Origin: GCA-020356105 sp964347475
GTDB taxonomy: Bacteria; Pseudomonadota; Alphaproteobacteria; UBA8366; JADFVY01
Length of the DNA: 64,000 bases
Assembly (NCBI GenBank): GCA_964347475.1
Contig: CAYFYY010000008.1
Span: forward strand, 1-64,000
Direction: 5' to 3'
Below, one piece after another: positions 25,805-34,022 of this stretch. A program made the position numbers and the translations under genes. The first letter of the stretch is position 1. Every line of letters begins with the position of its first letter. The notes under the pieces are model-generated. The model was not told where the DNA came from and did no database searches. It saw nothing but the letters and a program-made list of their open reading frames with translations.

Positions 25805-26383
25805 TCAGCTCCGCGCCACCGCCGCGCGCACCCAGATCTCCGCCTTGGACGACGTGCGGTCGTTGTTCTCGATGATGATGCCGCGCTTGACGACCTGGCC
25901 GCGCACGTCATGGAACCCGGCATCGAAGATCAGCGTGATCAGCGCCGCCTTGCCCGGTGCGATGACGCGGGCGCTGAAGTCCGCCACGGTGCAGCCGCAC
26001 GTGGTGTAGGCGCGGCTGATGGTGAGCGGCGCCTCGCCCTCGTTGCGCACGAGGAACTCGCGCCGGACGACTTGCCGGGCGCCGACCACCCCGAAATCGT
26101 AGAATGTACTCGGCACCGCGATCTTCGGCTGTGGCCTGTCGGTCGGCAGGAACGGAATCGGCACGCTGCCGCCCATCTCGTGGACGGCCCGGAACGGCCG
26201 TGCATGGGCGATCTCGTCTTCGGTGTAGGCGATCGGTCCCTGGTCCGGGGACTCGCCGCTGCTCGTGTACCAGTACGCGCCGGCCAGCAGGACGGCGATC
26301 CCGGCGAACACCCAGGAAAACGGCAACGCGTTCAGCGCCCCGAAAATTCCCGACACACTCTTATTTTGTGCTCTTGCGGCCAT
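25805..26383 (-). CDS. Membrane-anchored DUF1573 protein
   Basis: 192 residues. An N-terminal transmembrane segment (about 21-41, FSWVFAGIAVLLAGAYWY) is followed by a periplasmic DUF1573 domain (about 88-190) with the signature YTTCGCTVAD. The ATG at 26383 has AAGGAG at correct spacing, which decides the start. Its neighbour at 25407 is a lipoprotein version of the same domain, so two DUF1573 copies are made together with CcdA- and TlpA-like proteins. The paired cysteines in CGC are the likely functional site. The substrate or metal is unknown. Confidence 0.82.
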   Translation of the reverse strand: MAARAQNKSVSGIFGALNALPFSWVFAGIAVLLAGAYWYTSSGESPDQGPIAYTEDEIAHARPFRAVHEMGGSVPIPFLPTDRPQPKIAVPSTFYDFGVVGARQVVRREFLVRNEGEAPLTISRAYTTCGCTVADFSARVIAPGKAALITLIFDAGFHDVRGQVVKRGIIIENNDRTSSKAEIWVRAAVARS

Positions 26384-26407
26384 TGTCGTACTCCTTTCTC
26401 TGCGTGC

Positions 26408-26427
26408 GCCCGCGCATTGCCGCGGGC
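26408..26427. other. Stable hairpin in the gap upstream of the DUF1573 genes
   Basis: A perfect 7-bp stem, GCCCGCG/CGCGGGC, with a 6-base loop in the 70-bp gap between the DsbD-like gene and the first DUF1573 gene. There is no following T tract. It may be an mRNA processing or stabilising element rather than a terminator. Confidence 0.4.
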
Positions 26428-26453
26428 ACGGTGGGGGCGCCGCCCTCAATATC

Positions 26454-27716
26454 TCAGTCGATCATCCACAGCAGCACGACGGCGCCGAGCGACACCATCA
26501 CCGCGCCGTACCACAGCCGGATGTTGAGGGCGTGCTGCCGTTCCCAGCTCGCCCACGCCTTGGCGGCGACGCGGTTGCTGGTGGCCAGCAGGATGACGAT
26601 CAGCGGCAGCACGAACATCACGTTGTACAGGGCCAGGTAACCGACCCCCCAGGCCAGGGTCGTCTTGGCGTTCAGCAGCGTGATCACCGAGACGTAGATC
26701 CCGCCCGAGCACGGGAAGGTGCACAGGCCGACCAGGATCCCGGCGGCGATCGTCGCCGGCAGCGTCGCCTGCCGGATCAGCTGCTGCGTGCGGGCCCCGG
26801 CGAATGCCGGCATGTGGAGCCTGAGCGGGAAATTCGGAAAGCGGTATTCGATCAGGTTGATCACGCCGAGGCCGATCAGGATCCAGGCGCCGAGGCGAGC
26901 CACGAAATGGGGCTCGTCCGACAGCCGTACGGTGCCGAGCAGGCCGAGGCCGATGGCGAAATACACCAGGAAGATCATCGCGATATAGACGCCGCCCAGC
27001 ATCAGGATGTGGCTGCGCGCCTTGCGCAGGGTAAACAGGAAGGCGAGGAGCAGGAGGATGACCGCGAAGGCGCATGGATTGACCGAGTCGAGCAGGCCCG
27101 TGATCACCACCGCCGGCAGCAGCTGCGCAAGGTTCGCCGCGCCGATCGGCAGCGCGCCCGTCGAGGCCTTCGCCGCCGCCAGGGCCTCGGCGAATGGCGT
27201 GTCGATCGCGAAGGTCTTGACCGCGCCCGTCCAGGCCCACAGGCGGTACTCGGTCGGCGTGCCGTGCATCTCCGGCTGCCACAGCACCAGCCGATCGGGC
27301 ACCTCCGGCGCCGTCAGCGCCGCGTCGATCAGGTCGGGCGGCACATGGCCGAGGATCACCAGCGTGCCGGCCTCGGTGGGCACGAAGGCGTACAGGGAAT
27401 CGGCAATCGAACGCGGCAGCGCCACCGAATCGGCCAGTTCCAGGAGGAACCGCCGCTCGGCGGGTGCCGTATAGTCGTGCAGCCGGACATCCGCGGCGAG
27501 GCCGCGCGCCTTAAGGGCCGGGATCAGCACGCCCTCGGCATAGGGCCAGCAATCGGCGCAGCCGGCGCTGAAGAAGATATCGGTGCGTTCGGCACCGTCG
27601 TCCTGTGCGATGGCCGGCGCCCGCGGGGCGGACAGCAGCGGCAACGCGATCGACGCCGCCAGCATGATCGCGAGCAGCCGGCTCCGGCGTTTCGGGGAGG
27701 TTCCGTGATGTGCCAT
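26454..27716 (-). CDS. Thioredoxin-like domain fused to a DsbD/CcdA transmembrane domain
   Basis: 420 residues. A signal peptide (about 1-38) is followed by a periplasmic glutaredoxin/thioredoxin-like domain with the redox motif CADC (53-56, FFSAGCADCWPYAE). From about residue 190 there is an eight-helix DsbD-like membrane domain with two conserved cysteine sites, SVNPCAFAVI and FPCSGGIYV. This would carry electrons from cytoplasmic thioredoxin across the membrane to its own periplasmic domain. It follows ccdA by 20 bp on the same strand. The combination resembles ScsB/DsbD-type reductants, though the N-terminal domain is not the classical DsbD alpha domain. Confidence 0.82.
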   Translation of the reverse strand: MAHHGTSPKRRSRLLAIMLAASIALPLLSAPRAPAIAQDDGAERTDIFFSAGCADCWPYAEGVLIPALKARGLAADVRLHDYTAPAERRFLLELADSVALPRSIADSLYAFVPTEAGTLVILGHVPPDLIDAALTAPEVPDRLVLWQPEMHGTPTEYRLWAWTGAVKTFAIDTPFAEALAAAKASTGALPIGAANLAQLLPAVVITGLLDSVNPCAFAVILLLLAFLFTLRKARSHILMLGGVYIAMIFLVYFAIGLGLLGTVRLSDEPHFVARLGAWILIGLGVINLIEYRFPNFPLRLHMPAFAGARTQQLIRQATLPATIAAGILVGLCTFPCSGGIYVSVITLLNAKTTLAWGVGYLALYNVMFVLPLIVILLATSNRVAAKAWASWERQHALNIRLWYGAVMVSLGAVVLLWMID

Positions 27717-27736
27717 GTGCCGCGTCTCCACAGCGT

Positions 27737-28480
27737 TCAGATCACGACCGACCGGAAGATCGGGAACGTGTTCAGAAGCCACGTCCCGAAAGACGTCAGC
27801 GTGCCGGTCATCACCGCGATGCCCATCAGCACCAGGATCGACCCGGCGACGATCTGCAGCGGCCGGCCGAGGCGCCGGAAGGCCCGCATGCGCGCAACGA
27901 AATGCCCGGTGAAGGCCGCGGCCAGGATGAACGGGATGGCGAGGCCGAGGGAATAGACCGACAACAGGGCGACACCGCCGCCAACGCTGACCGACGTCGC
28001 GCTCAGCGTCAGGATCGCCCCGAGGATCGGACCGATGCAGGGGGTCCACCCGAAGGCGAAGGCGGCGCCGAGCACGAACGCGCCGAACGGCGTGCCGCCG
28101 CTCAGCTGTCCGCCGTAGCGCCAGTTCCGGTGCAGCCAGCCGAAGCGGAACACGCCGATCAGATGCAGGCCGAGGATCACGACGATCGTCCCGGCGATCA
28201 GGTCGGCCTCGGTGCGGTACGACCGAAAGAGCTGGCCGAGCGCCGTCGCGCTGGCGCCGAGCGCGATGAAGACCGCGGAAAAGCCCAGCGAGAAGCCGAG
28301 GCTGAGGCCGAGCGTCGCCAGCCGTGCGCCGACGCGGCCGCCATCGGCGAGCTCGTCGACCGAGCGCCCGGCGACGTAGGACAGGTAGCCCGGGACCAGG
28401 GGCAGCACGCAGGGCGACAGGAACGAGACCACGCCGGCAAGGAACGCCGTCAGGATCCCGATTCCCGCGATCTCCGGCAT
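27737..28480 (-). CDS. ccdA: CcdA-type cytochrome c biogenesis/thiol transport protein
   Basis: 247 residues with six predicted membrane helices. The two redox cysteines are in FLSPCVLPLVPGYLSY (20-35) and GWTPCIGPILGA (mid-protein), the hallmark of CcdA/DsbD membrane domains. It would pass reducing equivalents from cytoplasmic thioredoxin to periplasmic thioredoxin-like proteins. It starts 3 bp after the TlpA/CcmG-like gene, which is the obvious partner. Being beside a second membrane thiol transporter (at 26454) is unusual and suggests two separate outlets of reducing power. Confidence 0.88.
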   Translation of the reverse strand: MPEIAGIGILTAFLAGVVSFLSPCVLPLVPGYLSYVAGRSVDELADGGRVGARLATLGLSLGFSLGFSAVFIALGASATALGQLFRSYRTEADLIAGTIVVILGLHLIGVFRFGWLHRNWRYGGQLSGGTPFGAFVLGAAFAFGWTPCIGPILGAILTLSATSVSVGGGVALLSVYSLGLAIPFILAAAFTGHFVARMRAFRRLGRPLQIVAGSILVLMGIAVMTGTLTSFGTWLLNTFPIFRSVVI

Positions 28481-28483
28481 GGA

Positions 28484-29083
28484 CTATGGCGCCGTCCGCC
28501 GCAGGTCCTCGACCAGCGGCAGGATGGTGTCGTTGAGAAGCTGCGGACTCAGCGCCCCGATATGTTTGTAGCGGATGGTCCCGCTGTGATCGACGACGAA
28601 GGTTTCGGGCACGCCGTAGACACCCCATTCGATGGCCACGCGCCCGTCGCGGTCCGCGCCGGTGCGGGTGTAGGGGTCGCCCAGCGTGTCGAGCCAGCGC
28701 GCCGCATCCTCCGGCTTGTCCTTGTAGTTGAGGCCGTGGATGGGAACCGTGCCCTCGGCCTGCAGCCGCATGAACAGCGGATGCTCGACGCGGCACTCCA
28801 CGCACCAGGAAGCGAACACGTTGACCAACGTGACCTCGCCGCGGAGGTTGTCGCTCGACAGACCCAGCGTCCGGCCCTGCACCGGCGGCAGCCGGAATTC
28901 CGGGACCGGCTTGCCGATCAGCACCGAGGGTATCTTGCTGGGATCGAGCGTGAGGCCGACGGCAAAGGCCACCGCCAAACCGGCGAAGGCGACGACCGGG
29001 ATGGCGAAGATGTACCGCCCCAGGCCGCGGCGCGGCGTTGCCGATGCGCCGCCAGGGTGTGACGTGCCGCCCGTGTGCGTCAT
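28484..29083 (-). CDS. TlpA/CcmG-like periplasmic thioredoxin
   Basis: 199 residues. A single N-terminal membrane anchor (about 24-45) is followed by a thioredoxin-fold domain of the TlpA/DsbE type (about 55-195). The active site reads WCVEC (93-97); the usual proline before the second cysteine is replaced by Glu, which would shift its redox potential. It could reduce apocytochrome c or another periplasmic thiol. The start overlaps the HMA gene stop by 4 bp (ATGA) and ccdA follows 3 bp later, so the order is HMA, CcmG-like, CcdA. A family member is certain; the client is not. Confidence 0.85.
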   Translation of the reverse strand: MTHTGGTSHPGGASATPRRGLGRYIFAIPVVAFAGLAVAFAVGLTLDPSKIPSVLIGKPVPEFRLPPVQGRTLGLSSDNLRGEVTLVNVFASWCVECRVEHPLFMRLQAEGTVPIHGLNYKDKPEDAARWLDTLGDPYTRTGADRDGRVAIEWGVYGVPETFVVDHSGTIRYKHIGALSPQLLNDTILPLVEDLRRTAP

Positions 29084-29355
29084 GCTCCGGACTCCTCTCG
29101 ATCGGTGGACGGCGCCACCCGGTACCCCGCCGCGGCGATGGCGCGGACGAGATCGTCCGGGCGCACCGCGCCGGCCCGGTACAGGACGGTCGCGGCGGAC
29201 TCGGCGAGATCGACCGTCGCGCTCAGGACTTCCGGGACGTCCTCGAGGGCGCTTTCGAGGTGCAGCACGCAGCTCAGGCAGCGCATGCCCTCGATGCGCA
29301 GCCGGGCCATGGCCCAGCCGTCGCGCTCTCCACGGGTCTCCGGCCGGGACGTCAC
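29080..29355 (-). CDS. Heavy-metal-associated (HMA) domain protein
   Basis: 91 residues from a GTG; an internal ATG at 29310 would give a 76-residue form, and neither start has a strong ribosome binding site. The CopZ/MerP-like ferredoxin fold carries GMRCLSC (24-30), the MxCxxC metal-binding motif, usually for Cu(I) or Hg(II). No signal peptide is obvious, so it may work in the cytoplasm. It heads the thiol-redox cluster and overlaps the next gene by 4 bp. The metal is unproven. Confidence 0.8.
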   Translation of the reverse strand: MTSRPETRGERDGWAMARLRIEGMRCLSCVLHLESALEDVPEVLSATVDLAESAATVLYRAGAVRPDDLVRAIAAAGYRVAPSTDREESGA

Positions 29356-29569
29356 TGGCGGCCCCCGTGCCGCCGGGCAGTGGAGACGCCGAAATCCGGC
29401 CGCGGTTGTCGGGTCGGGACATGTTGCCGGCGGAAGGGCGGTGTTGCGCCCGGCCGGAGTGGAAGGCTTCGCAGGGCTTCCATGGTTCTTGCCGTCCGTT
29501 CGGACTTATGGGTGAGCCCTACCTAATCAGTGGTATGTTTCTGAAGTGTGTCGGCCCGGTCCGGGATTT

Positions 29570-29612
29570 GTAACAGGATGTTTCCCGCGGCCCGCTGGAT
29601 GCACACTGTTAC
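29570..29612. promoter_or_regulatory. Inverted repeat upstream of the HMA/thiol cluster
   Basis: GTAACAG (29570-29576) and CTGTTAC (29606-29612) are perfect 7-bp arms separated by 29 bases. They lie in the 292-bp gap between the aldo/keto reductase stop and the HMA gene, upstream of the cluster it heads. It may be an operator for a metal- or redox-responsive regulator, or the stem of a weak terminator for the reductase gene. Nothing else was recognised in this gap. Confidence 0.3.
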
Positions 29613-29647
29613 GGTTGCCGGGGAGGGCCGATTGTCGCACCTCCCTG

Positions 29648-30559
29648 TCACAGGTCGGCCATGTAGCGGGCCATGCGGTCCCGCATCTTGGCGTCCGGCA
29701 GGCGTCCGGTGAGCGCACCCATGTTCTCCTGCATGTGGTCGACCCGGCTGGTCGCCGGTATGGCGCAGGTCACCGCCGGATGCGAGACGATGAATTTGAG
29801 GAAGAACTGCGCCCAGTTGGTGGCGTCGAACTCGCGTGCCCAGCCCGGCAGCTCGTGGCTTTGGAACGCATCGAACAGGGCGCCGCGCCGGAACGGCCGG
29901 TTGATGATCACGGCAAGTCCGCGGTCCGCCGCCAGCGGCAGCAGGCGCTGCTCGGCCGCGCGGTCGAGGATGTTGTACGTGAACTGGACGAAATCGATCG
30001 GCGCCGTCGCCATGATGTGCGCGAGCAAGCCATGCCGCCTTCCGTGCGAGGTGGTCACGCCGATATAGCGCAGCTCGCCGGCTTCCTTCATCGCGCGCAG
30101 CGTCTTCAGGTGGGTCTGCCAGTCGACGAGGTTGTGGATCTGCATCAGGTCGAAGCGGGGCAGGCCCCACAGCTCGGCCGAATGGCGCATCTGCCGCTGG
30201 CCGAGCCAGCGGCCGTGGGTCCACACCTTGGTTGCCGCGAACGGCGCGCGGTTGCCGCCGATCCGCTTCAGGCACCAGCCGATCACCGCCTCGGACGAGC
30301 CGTACATGGGTGACGAGTCGATCACCGTCCCGCCGGAATCGAAGAACGTGCGGAGCACGTCCGCACGCACCGCCCGCCGCGCCGCGTCATCGCCGACATC
30401 GAAGGTGATCCATGAGCCCATGCCGATCACAGGCAGCCGCTCGCCGCTCGCCGGGACCGGGCGGGTCAGCACGGTGGCCGGTGCGGTGCGGGCCGGCCCG
30501 CCGGCGGCCATCAGCCCCAGCGCGCCCAGGGAACCGAGCAGCGTGCGGCGCGTGATCAT
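29648..30559 (-). CDS. Tat-exported aldo/keto reductase
   Basis: 303 residues. The N-terminus MITRRTLLGSLGALGLMAAGG is a twin-arginine signal with RR at 4-5, so the protein should be exported folded to the periplasm. The aldo/keto reductase barrel follows (about 38-295): the catalytic Asp/Tyr segment is DSSPMYG (80-86) and the Lys is in ATKVW. NAD(P)H-dependent aldo/keto reductases are normally cytoplasmic, so export is notable, though seen in several proteobacterial members. It is a single gene with no operon partner; it ends 292 bp before the HMA cluster. Confidence 0.85.
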   Translation of the reverse strand: MITRRTLLGSLGALGLMAAGGPARTAPATVLTRPVPASGERLPVIGMGSWITFDVGDDAARRAVRADVLRTFFDSGGTVIDSSPMYGSSEAVIGWCLKRIGGNRAPFAATKVWTHGRWLGQRQMRHSAELWGLPRFDLMQIHNLVDWQTHLKTLRAMKEAGELRYIGVTTSHGRRHGLLAHIMATAPIDFVQFTYNILDRAAEQRLLPLAADRGLAVIINRPFRRGALFDAFQSHELPGWAREFDATNWAQFFLKFIVSHPAVTCAIPATSRVDHMQENMGALTGRLPDAKMRDRMARYMADL

Positions 30560-30715
30560 GCGGCGCAGTCTATCACACGGTGCGCCGAAGTCCGCAGGTC
30601 TGCGTTTCGTGCATGGCAGCCGGCACCCTGCAGCGGCGATTCGGCCGTCGCGCGGCGCCCCGCTTCGCTGGTATCCTCACAGGTGCCGCAAATCCCGGAA
30701 AACGAGGACAGTGAG

Positions 30716-30916
30716 ATGACCGACAACCGCAGAGCAATCCTCATCGGATCGTGCATCACGGCATCCGCGCAGCTGGTGGCCGCCGGCAAGTTCGGCGACA
30801 CCGCCTCGCCGGAATATCCGCTCGATGCCGTCGCCAAGATGACCCGGATGCTGGCCGACGAGCTGTTGCACGACGCAACGGTTGCGTCGGCGGAGTACCT
30901 CGAGCACGAGAAATAG
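30716..30916 (+). CDS. Small hypothetical protein
   Basis: 66 residues, not recognised. It contains a glycine/alanine-rich hydrophobic first third (AILIGSCITASAQLVAAGK) and an amphipathic helical second half (DAVAKMTRMLADELL). No clear signal peptide or membrane span is seen. GAGGACAG lies upstream of the ATG. It is divergent from the aldo/keto reductase and lies 254 bp upstream of the topoisomerase VI genes on the same strand. Function is unknown. Confidence 0.55.
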   Translation: MTDNRRAILIGSCITASAQLVAAGKFGDTASPEYPLDAVAKMTRMLADELLHDATVASAEYLEHEK

Positions 30917-31170
30917 CGCGCCGCCGGCTGAAGGAAACGGCGCCGCGGGACCGCGGGCGCCAGCAGCGTACGGCGTTTCTTTTCCGGTTCAGCCGCGCGT
31001 CCGGTATGTTCGGCGTCGGCCCCTAAGGGCGGGGCGATGATGACCTCTGCACGTCCGCCCGCGCAGGAAGGGCGGCAGCACCGGCAGCGGCGCTCCCGGG
31101 TACGGGCATTTGATCCCGTCCACCGGCGTTTTGTGTGGGGCTCGGCAGGACCAAAGAAGGCGGCGGTGCG

Positions 31171-32841
31171 ATGCCCGACGCGCAGGTGACACATCCGACG
31201 GCATTCGAGATGGCGGCGCGCCAGCGCGACATCTCGGTCTCCGAGTTCTTCCTCAAGAATCGGCACTTGCTGGGCTTCGACTCGCTCTCCAAGGCGGTGG
31301 TGACCACTGTGCGCGAGGCCGTGGACAACGCGCTGGACGCCTGTGAGGAAGCGGGCATCCTGCCCGAGATCCGGGTCGAGATCGCCGATCGCGGGGACTC
31401 GCTCCTGGTCGCCGTCGAGGACAACGGGCCCGGCATTGTCGAGGGCCAGATCGGGCGCATTTTCGGCAAGCTGCTGTACGGGTCGAAGTTCCACAAGCTC
31501 AGCCAGTCGCGCGGCCAGCAGGGAATGGGCATCTCAGCGGCCGGCATGTACGGTCAGCTGACAACCGGCAAGCCGATGCATATCCTCAGCCGCATCGCCG
31601 GCGAGGCGCAGGCGAGCTCGCTCGTGGTCTCGATCGATACCTCGCGCAACCGGCCCGATATCCACCGCAAGCGCCACCTCGACTGGGAGTGGCCGCATGG
31701 CACAAGGGTAGAGGTGGAGATCGAGGGGCGTTACCAGCATGGCCCGCATTCGGTCGAGAGCTATCTGAAACAGACGGCCATCGCCAATCCGCATGTAACG
31801 CTTGACCTGCGCGGTCCCGACGGCTCCGGGTCGCGCTTCGAGCGCAGCCTGCGAACGCTGCCGCCCCTGCCGATGGAGATCCGCCCCCATCCGCACGGCG
31901 TCGAGCTCGGCCGCCTGATTCAGATGCTGAGCGACACGAAAGTCCGGACCCTGCAGCAGTTTCTCGAACGCGAGTTCTCACGGGTCGGCCGCAAGACGGC
32001 ACTGGCGATCATCACCAAGGCGGGCAGCGGTCTCAGCGCCAAGTCTTACCCGACGCATATCGCCCATGCCGAGGCAACGCGCCTCTACCGGGCGATCTCG
32101 CGCACCAAGATCAGCGGTCCGCGGACCGACTGCCTGGCGCCCATCGGCGCCGAACGCCTGCGCGAAGGTCTGCGCAAGGAGGTCGATGCGGCCTTCTATG
32201 CCGTGGTGACGCGCCGGCCCGCGGTCTATCGGGGAAACCCGTTCCAGGTGGAGCTGGCGCTGGCCTACGGAAAGCCCGGCGGCCCTGACCTTGAGGCCAG
32301 CGACGACGGCAGGCCCCGCCGCCGCAAGTGGCGCGCGGACCGCGCGGAGACCGCGCCTGGTGCGGGCGAGCTGGTCGGCCGCGCCGACGAGCCGGTGCGG
32401 CTGTTGCGATTCGCCAACCGGGTGCCGCTGCTCTACCAGCAGTCGGCCTGTGCGATCAGCCGCGCTGTGGCGCAGACCAACTGGCGGGCCTACGGGCTGC
32501 AGCAGCCGAAGGGCGGCCTGCCGCTGGCGCCGATGGCGGTGCTGGTACATGTCGCCTCGGTGTGGGTGCCGTTCACGTCCGAATCGAAGGAGGCGGTAGC
32601 CGGCTATCCCGAAATCCTGCGCGAGCTGAAGCTCGGCCTGCAGGAGTGCGGCCGGCGCCTGGCCCGCCATCTGCGCCGGGCCAAGGCGCTGCGCCGCGAG
32701 CTGGAGCAGCGCAGCCGGATCGAGAGGTATCTGCCGCATGTCGGCATCGCGCTGCAGGAGATCCTGGAGATCAGCGATGGCGAGCGCGAGCGTACGGTCG
32801 CGGCGCTGGATGCGGCGCTGCACCGTCACCGAAAGAGCTGA
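31171..32841 (+). CDS. top6B: DNA topoisomerase VI subunit B (ATPase subunit)
   Basis: 556 residues, a type IIB topoisomerase ATPase subunit of the archaeal kind. The GHKL ATPase domain shows EAVDNALDA (49-57), DNGPGI (84-89) and SRGQQGMGISAAGMYGQ (113-129), the signature of Top6B. A helix-two-turn-helix region and transducer domain follow to about residue 480. ATP binding would close the B2 dimer around DNA and drive strand passage. The ATG at 31171 was preferred over a GTG 36 bp upstream because AAGAAGG lies ten bases before it. It is followed 14 bp later by top6A, so both subunits are made together. Confidence 0.93.
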   Translation: MPDAQVTHPTAFEMAARQRDISVSEFFLKNRHLLGFDSLSKAVVTTVREAVDNALDACEEAGILPEIRVEIADRGDSLLVAVEDNGPGIVEGQIGRIFGKLLYGSKFHKLSQSRGQQGMGISAAGMYGQLTTGKPMHILSRIAGEAQASSLVVSIDTSRNRPDIHRKRHLDWEWPHGTRVEVEIEGRYQHGPHSVESYLKQTAIANPHVTLDLRGPDGSGSRFERSLRTLPPLPMEIRPHPHGVELGRLIQMLSDTKVRTLQQFLEREFSRVGRKTALAIITKAGSGLSAKSYPTHIAHAEATRLYRAISRTKISGPRTDCLAPIGAERLREGLRKEVDAAFYAVVTRRPAVYRGNPFQVELALAYGKPGGPDLEASDDGRPRRRKWRADRAETAPGAGELVGRADEPVRLLRFANRVPLLYQQSACAISRAVAQTNWRAYGLQQPKGGLPLAPMAVLVHVASVWVPFTSESKEAVAGYPEILRELKLGLQECGRRLARHLRRAKALRRELEQRSRIERYLPHVGIALQEILEISDGERERTVAALDAALHRHRKS

Positions 32842-32855
32842 GAGGAGGCATGGCC

Positions 32856-33992
32856 ATGACGACGGAACCCGGGCCCCGCGAGCTGCCGGAAGCGGACAGC
32901 CGCACGCTGGCGGTCATCGAGTCGGTGGCCCGCGAGGTTGCGGCGGCCGTCGCGGCGGGGGAGCTCCCCGAAATCGCGCTGCCGCTGCGCGGCCTCGGCA
33001 ACGTGCGATACGACGCGCGCAAAGGCTATTTCGAGCTCGGCGATGCCCGCAAGACTCGGGCCCTGACGGCGGGCACCGCCCGCGTTTTCGCGCAGACGCT
33101 CCGGCTGATGGCGGTCTCCCGGCGGCTGGTGGCGGACGGCGATTTCGCGACCAAGCGCGAGGCTTACTACGTCGCCAAGAACTGGGGCGACTGCCGGTTT
33201 ACCGACCAGTCGGAGTCCGATTCGGTGATGGACGACATCGAGGCGCTGGCCTCGATGCACGGTCTGTCGCGCGAACAGCTGCGGTTCTATCCGGAATCGC
33301 ATGGCGGCGCGGTGGCCGGGCCATTGACCGTCATCGACCGCGGCGCCGCACCCGGCGAGACGGTCGAGATCGACTGCACGACGCTGGGCAGCGGCGCCTA
33401 TAGCATTCCGCACTCGGTCGAGCATCTAAGCTTCCGCACCGATGCCAAATTCATCCTGGCGATCGAGACCGGCGGCATGTTCCAGCGCCTCAACAACCAC
33501 CGGTTCTGGCGCGCCGCGAAGTGCATTCTGGTCGAGATGAGCGGTGTGCCGACAAGGGCGACAAGGCGATTCATCCGGCGCCTGTCCGAGGCGCGCAAGC
33601 TTCCGGTTTACTGCTTTACCGACTGCGACCCGTATGGCTTCGCCAACATCTACCGCACCCTCAAGGTGGGATCGGGCAACGCGGCACACATCAGCCCGCT
33701 GTTCTGCGTTCCCAAGGCGCGGTTCCTGGGCGTCACGCCCCGCGACATCGTCGACTACGATCTTGCCGACGCGACGCACCCGCTGACTCCTGCGGATGTG
33801 AAGAGGGCGCGCGATGCCCTGGCCAACGATCCCTTCTTCCGTCGCCACCGCGCCTGGGTGACTGCCATCGAGGAGCTGATGGAGATGGGCGTGCGCGCCG
33901 AGCAGCAGGCGCTCGCCAAATGGGGGCTGAACTACGTGATCGAGGAATACCTGCCGCGCAAGCTGGCCGACCGCCGGAGCTTCCTGCCCTGA
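32856..33992 (+). CDS. top6A: DNA topoisomerase VI subunit A (cleavage subunit, Spo11-like)
   Basis: 378 residues, the DNA-cleaving partner of Top6B and a relative of Spo11. The winged-helix 5Y-CAP domain carries KREAYYVAKNW (100-110), in which Tyr105 is the expected catalytic residue that links to the 5' DNA end. The Toprim domain shows the metal-binding Glu204 in LAIETGGMFQRL and DCDPYG (256-261). The ATG at 32856 has GGAGG at ideal spacing; an ATG six bases earlier sits on the ribosome binding site. All catalytic residues are in place, so A2B2 enzyme activity is likely. It ends 30 bp before the convergent mltF-like gene. Confidence 0.93.
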   Translation: MTTEPGPRELPEADSRTLAVIESVAREVAAAVAAGELPEIALPLRGLGNVRYDARKGYFELGDARKTRALTAGTARVFAQTLRLMAVSRRLVADGDFATKREAYYVAKNWGDCRFTDQSESDSVMDDIEALASMHGLSREQLRFYPESHGGAVAGPLTVIDRGAAPGETVEIDCTTLGSGAYSIPHSVEHLSFRTDAKFILAIETGGMFQRLNNHRFWRAAKCILVEMSGVPTRATRRFIRRLSEARKLPVYCFTDCDPYGFANIYRTLKVGSGNAAHISPLFCVPKARFLGVTPRDIVDYDLADATHPLTPADVKRARDALANDPFFRRHRAWVTAIEELMEMGVRAEQQALAKWGLNYVIEEYLPRKLADRRSFLP

Positions 33993-34022
33993 CATCGCGC
34001 CCTTGCGCGCACGCCATGCCCG

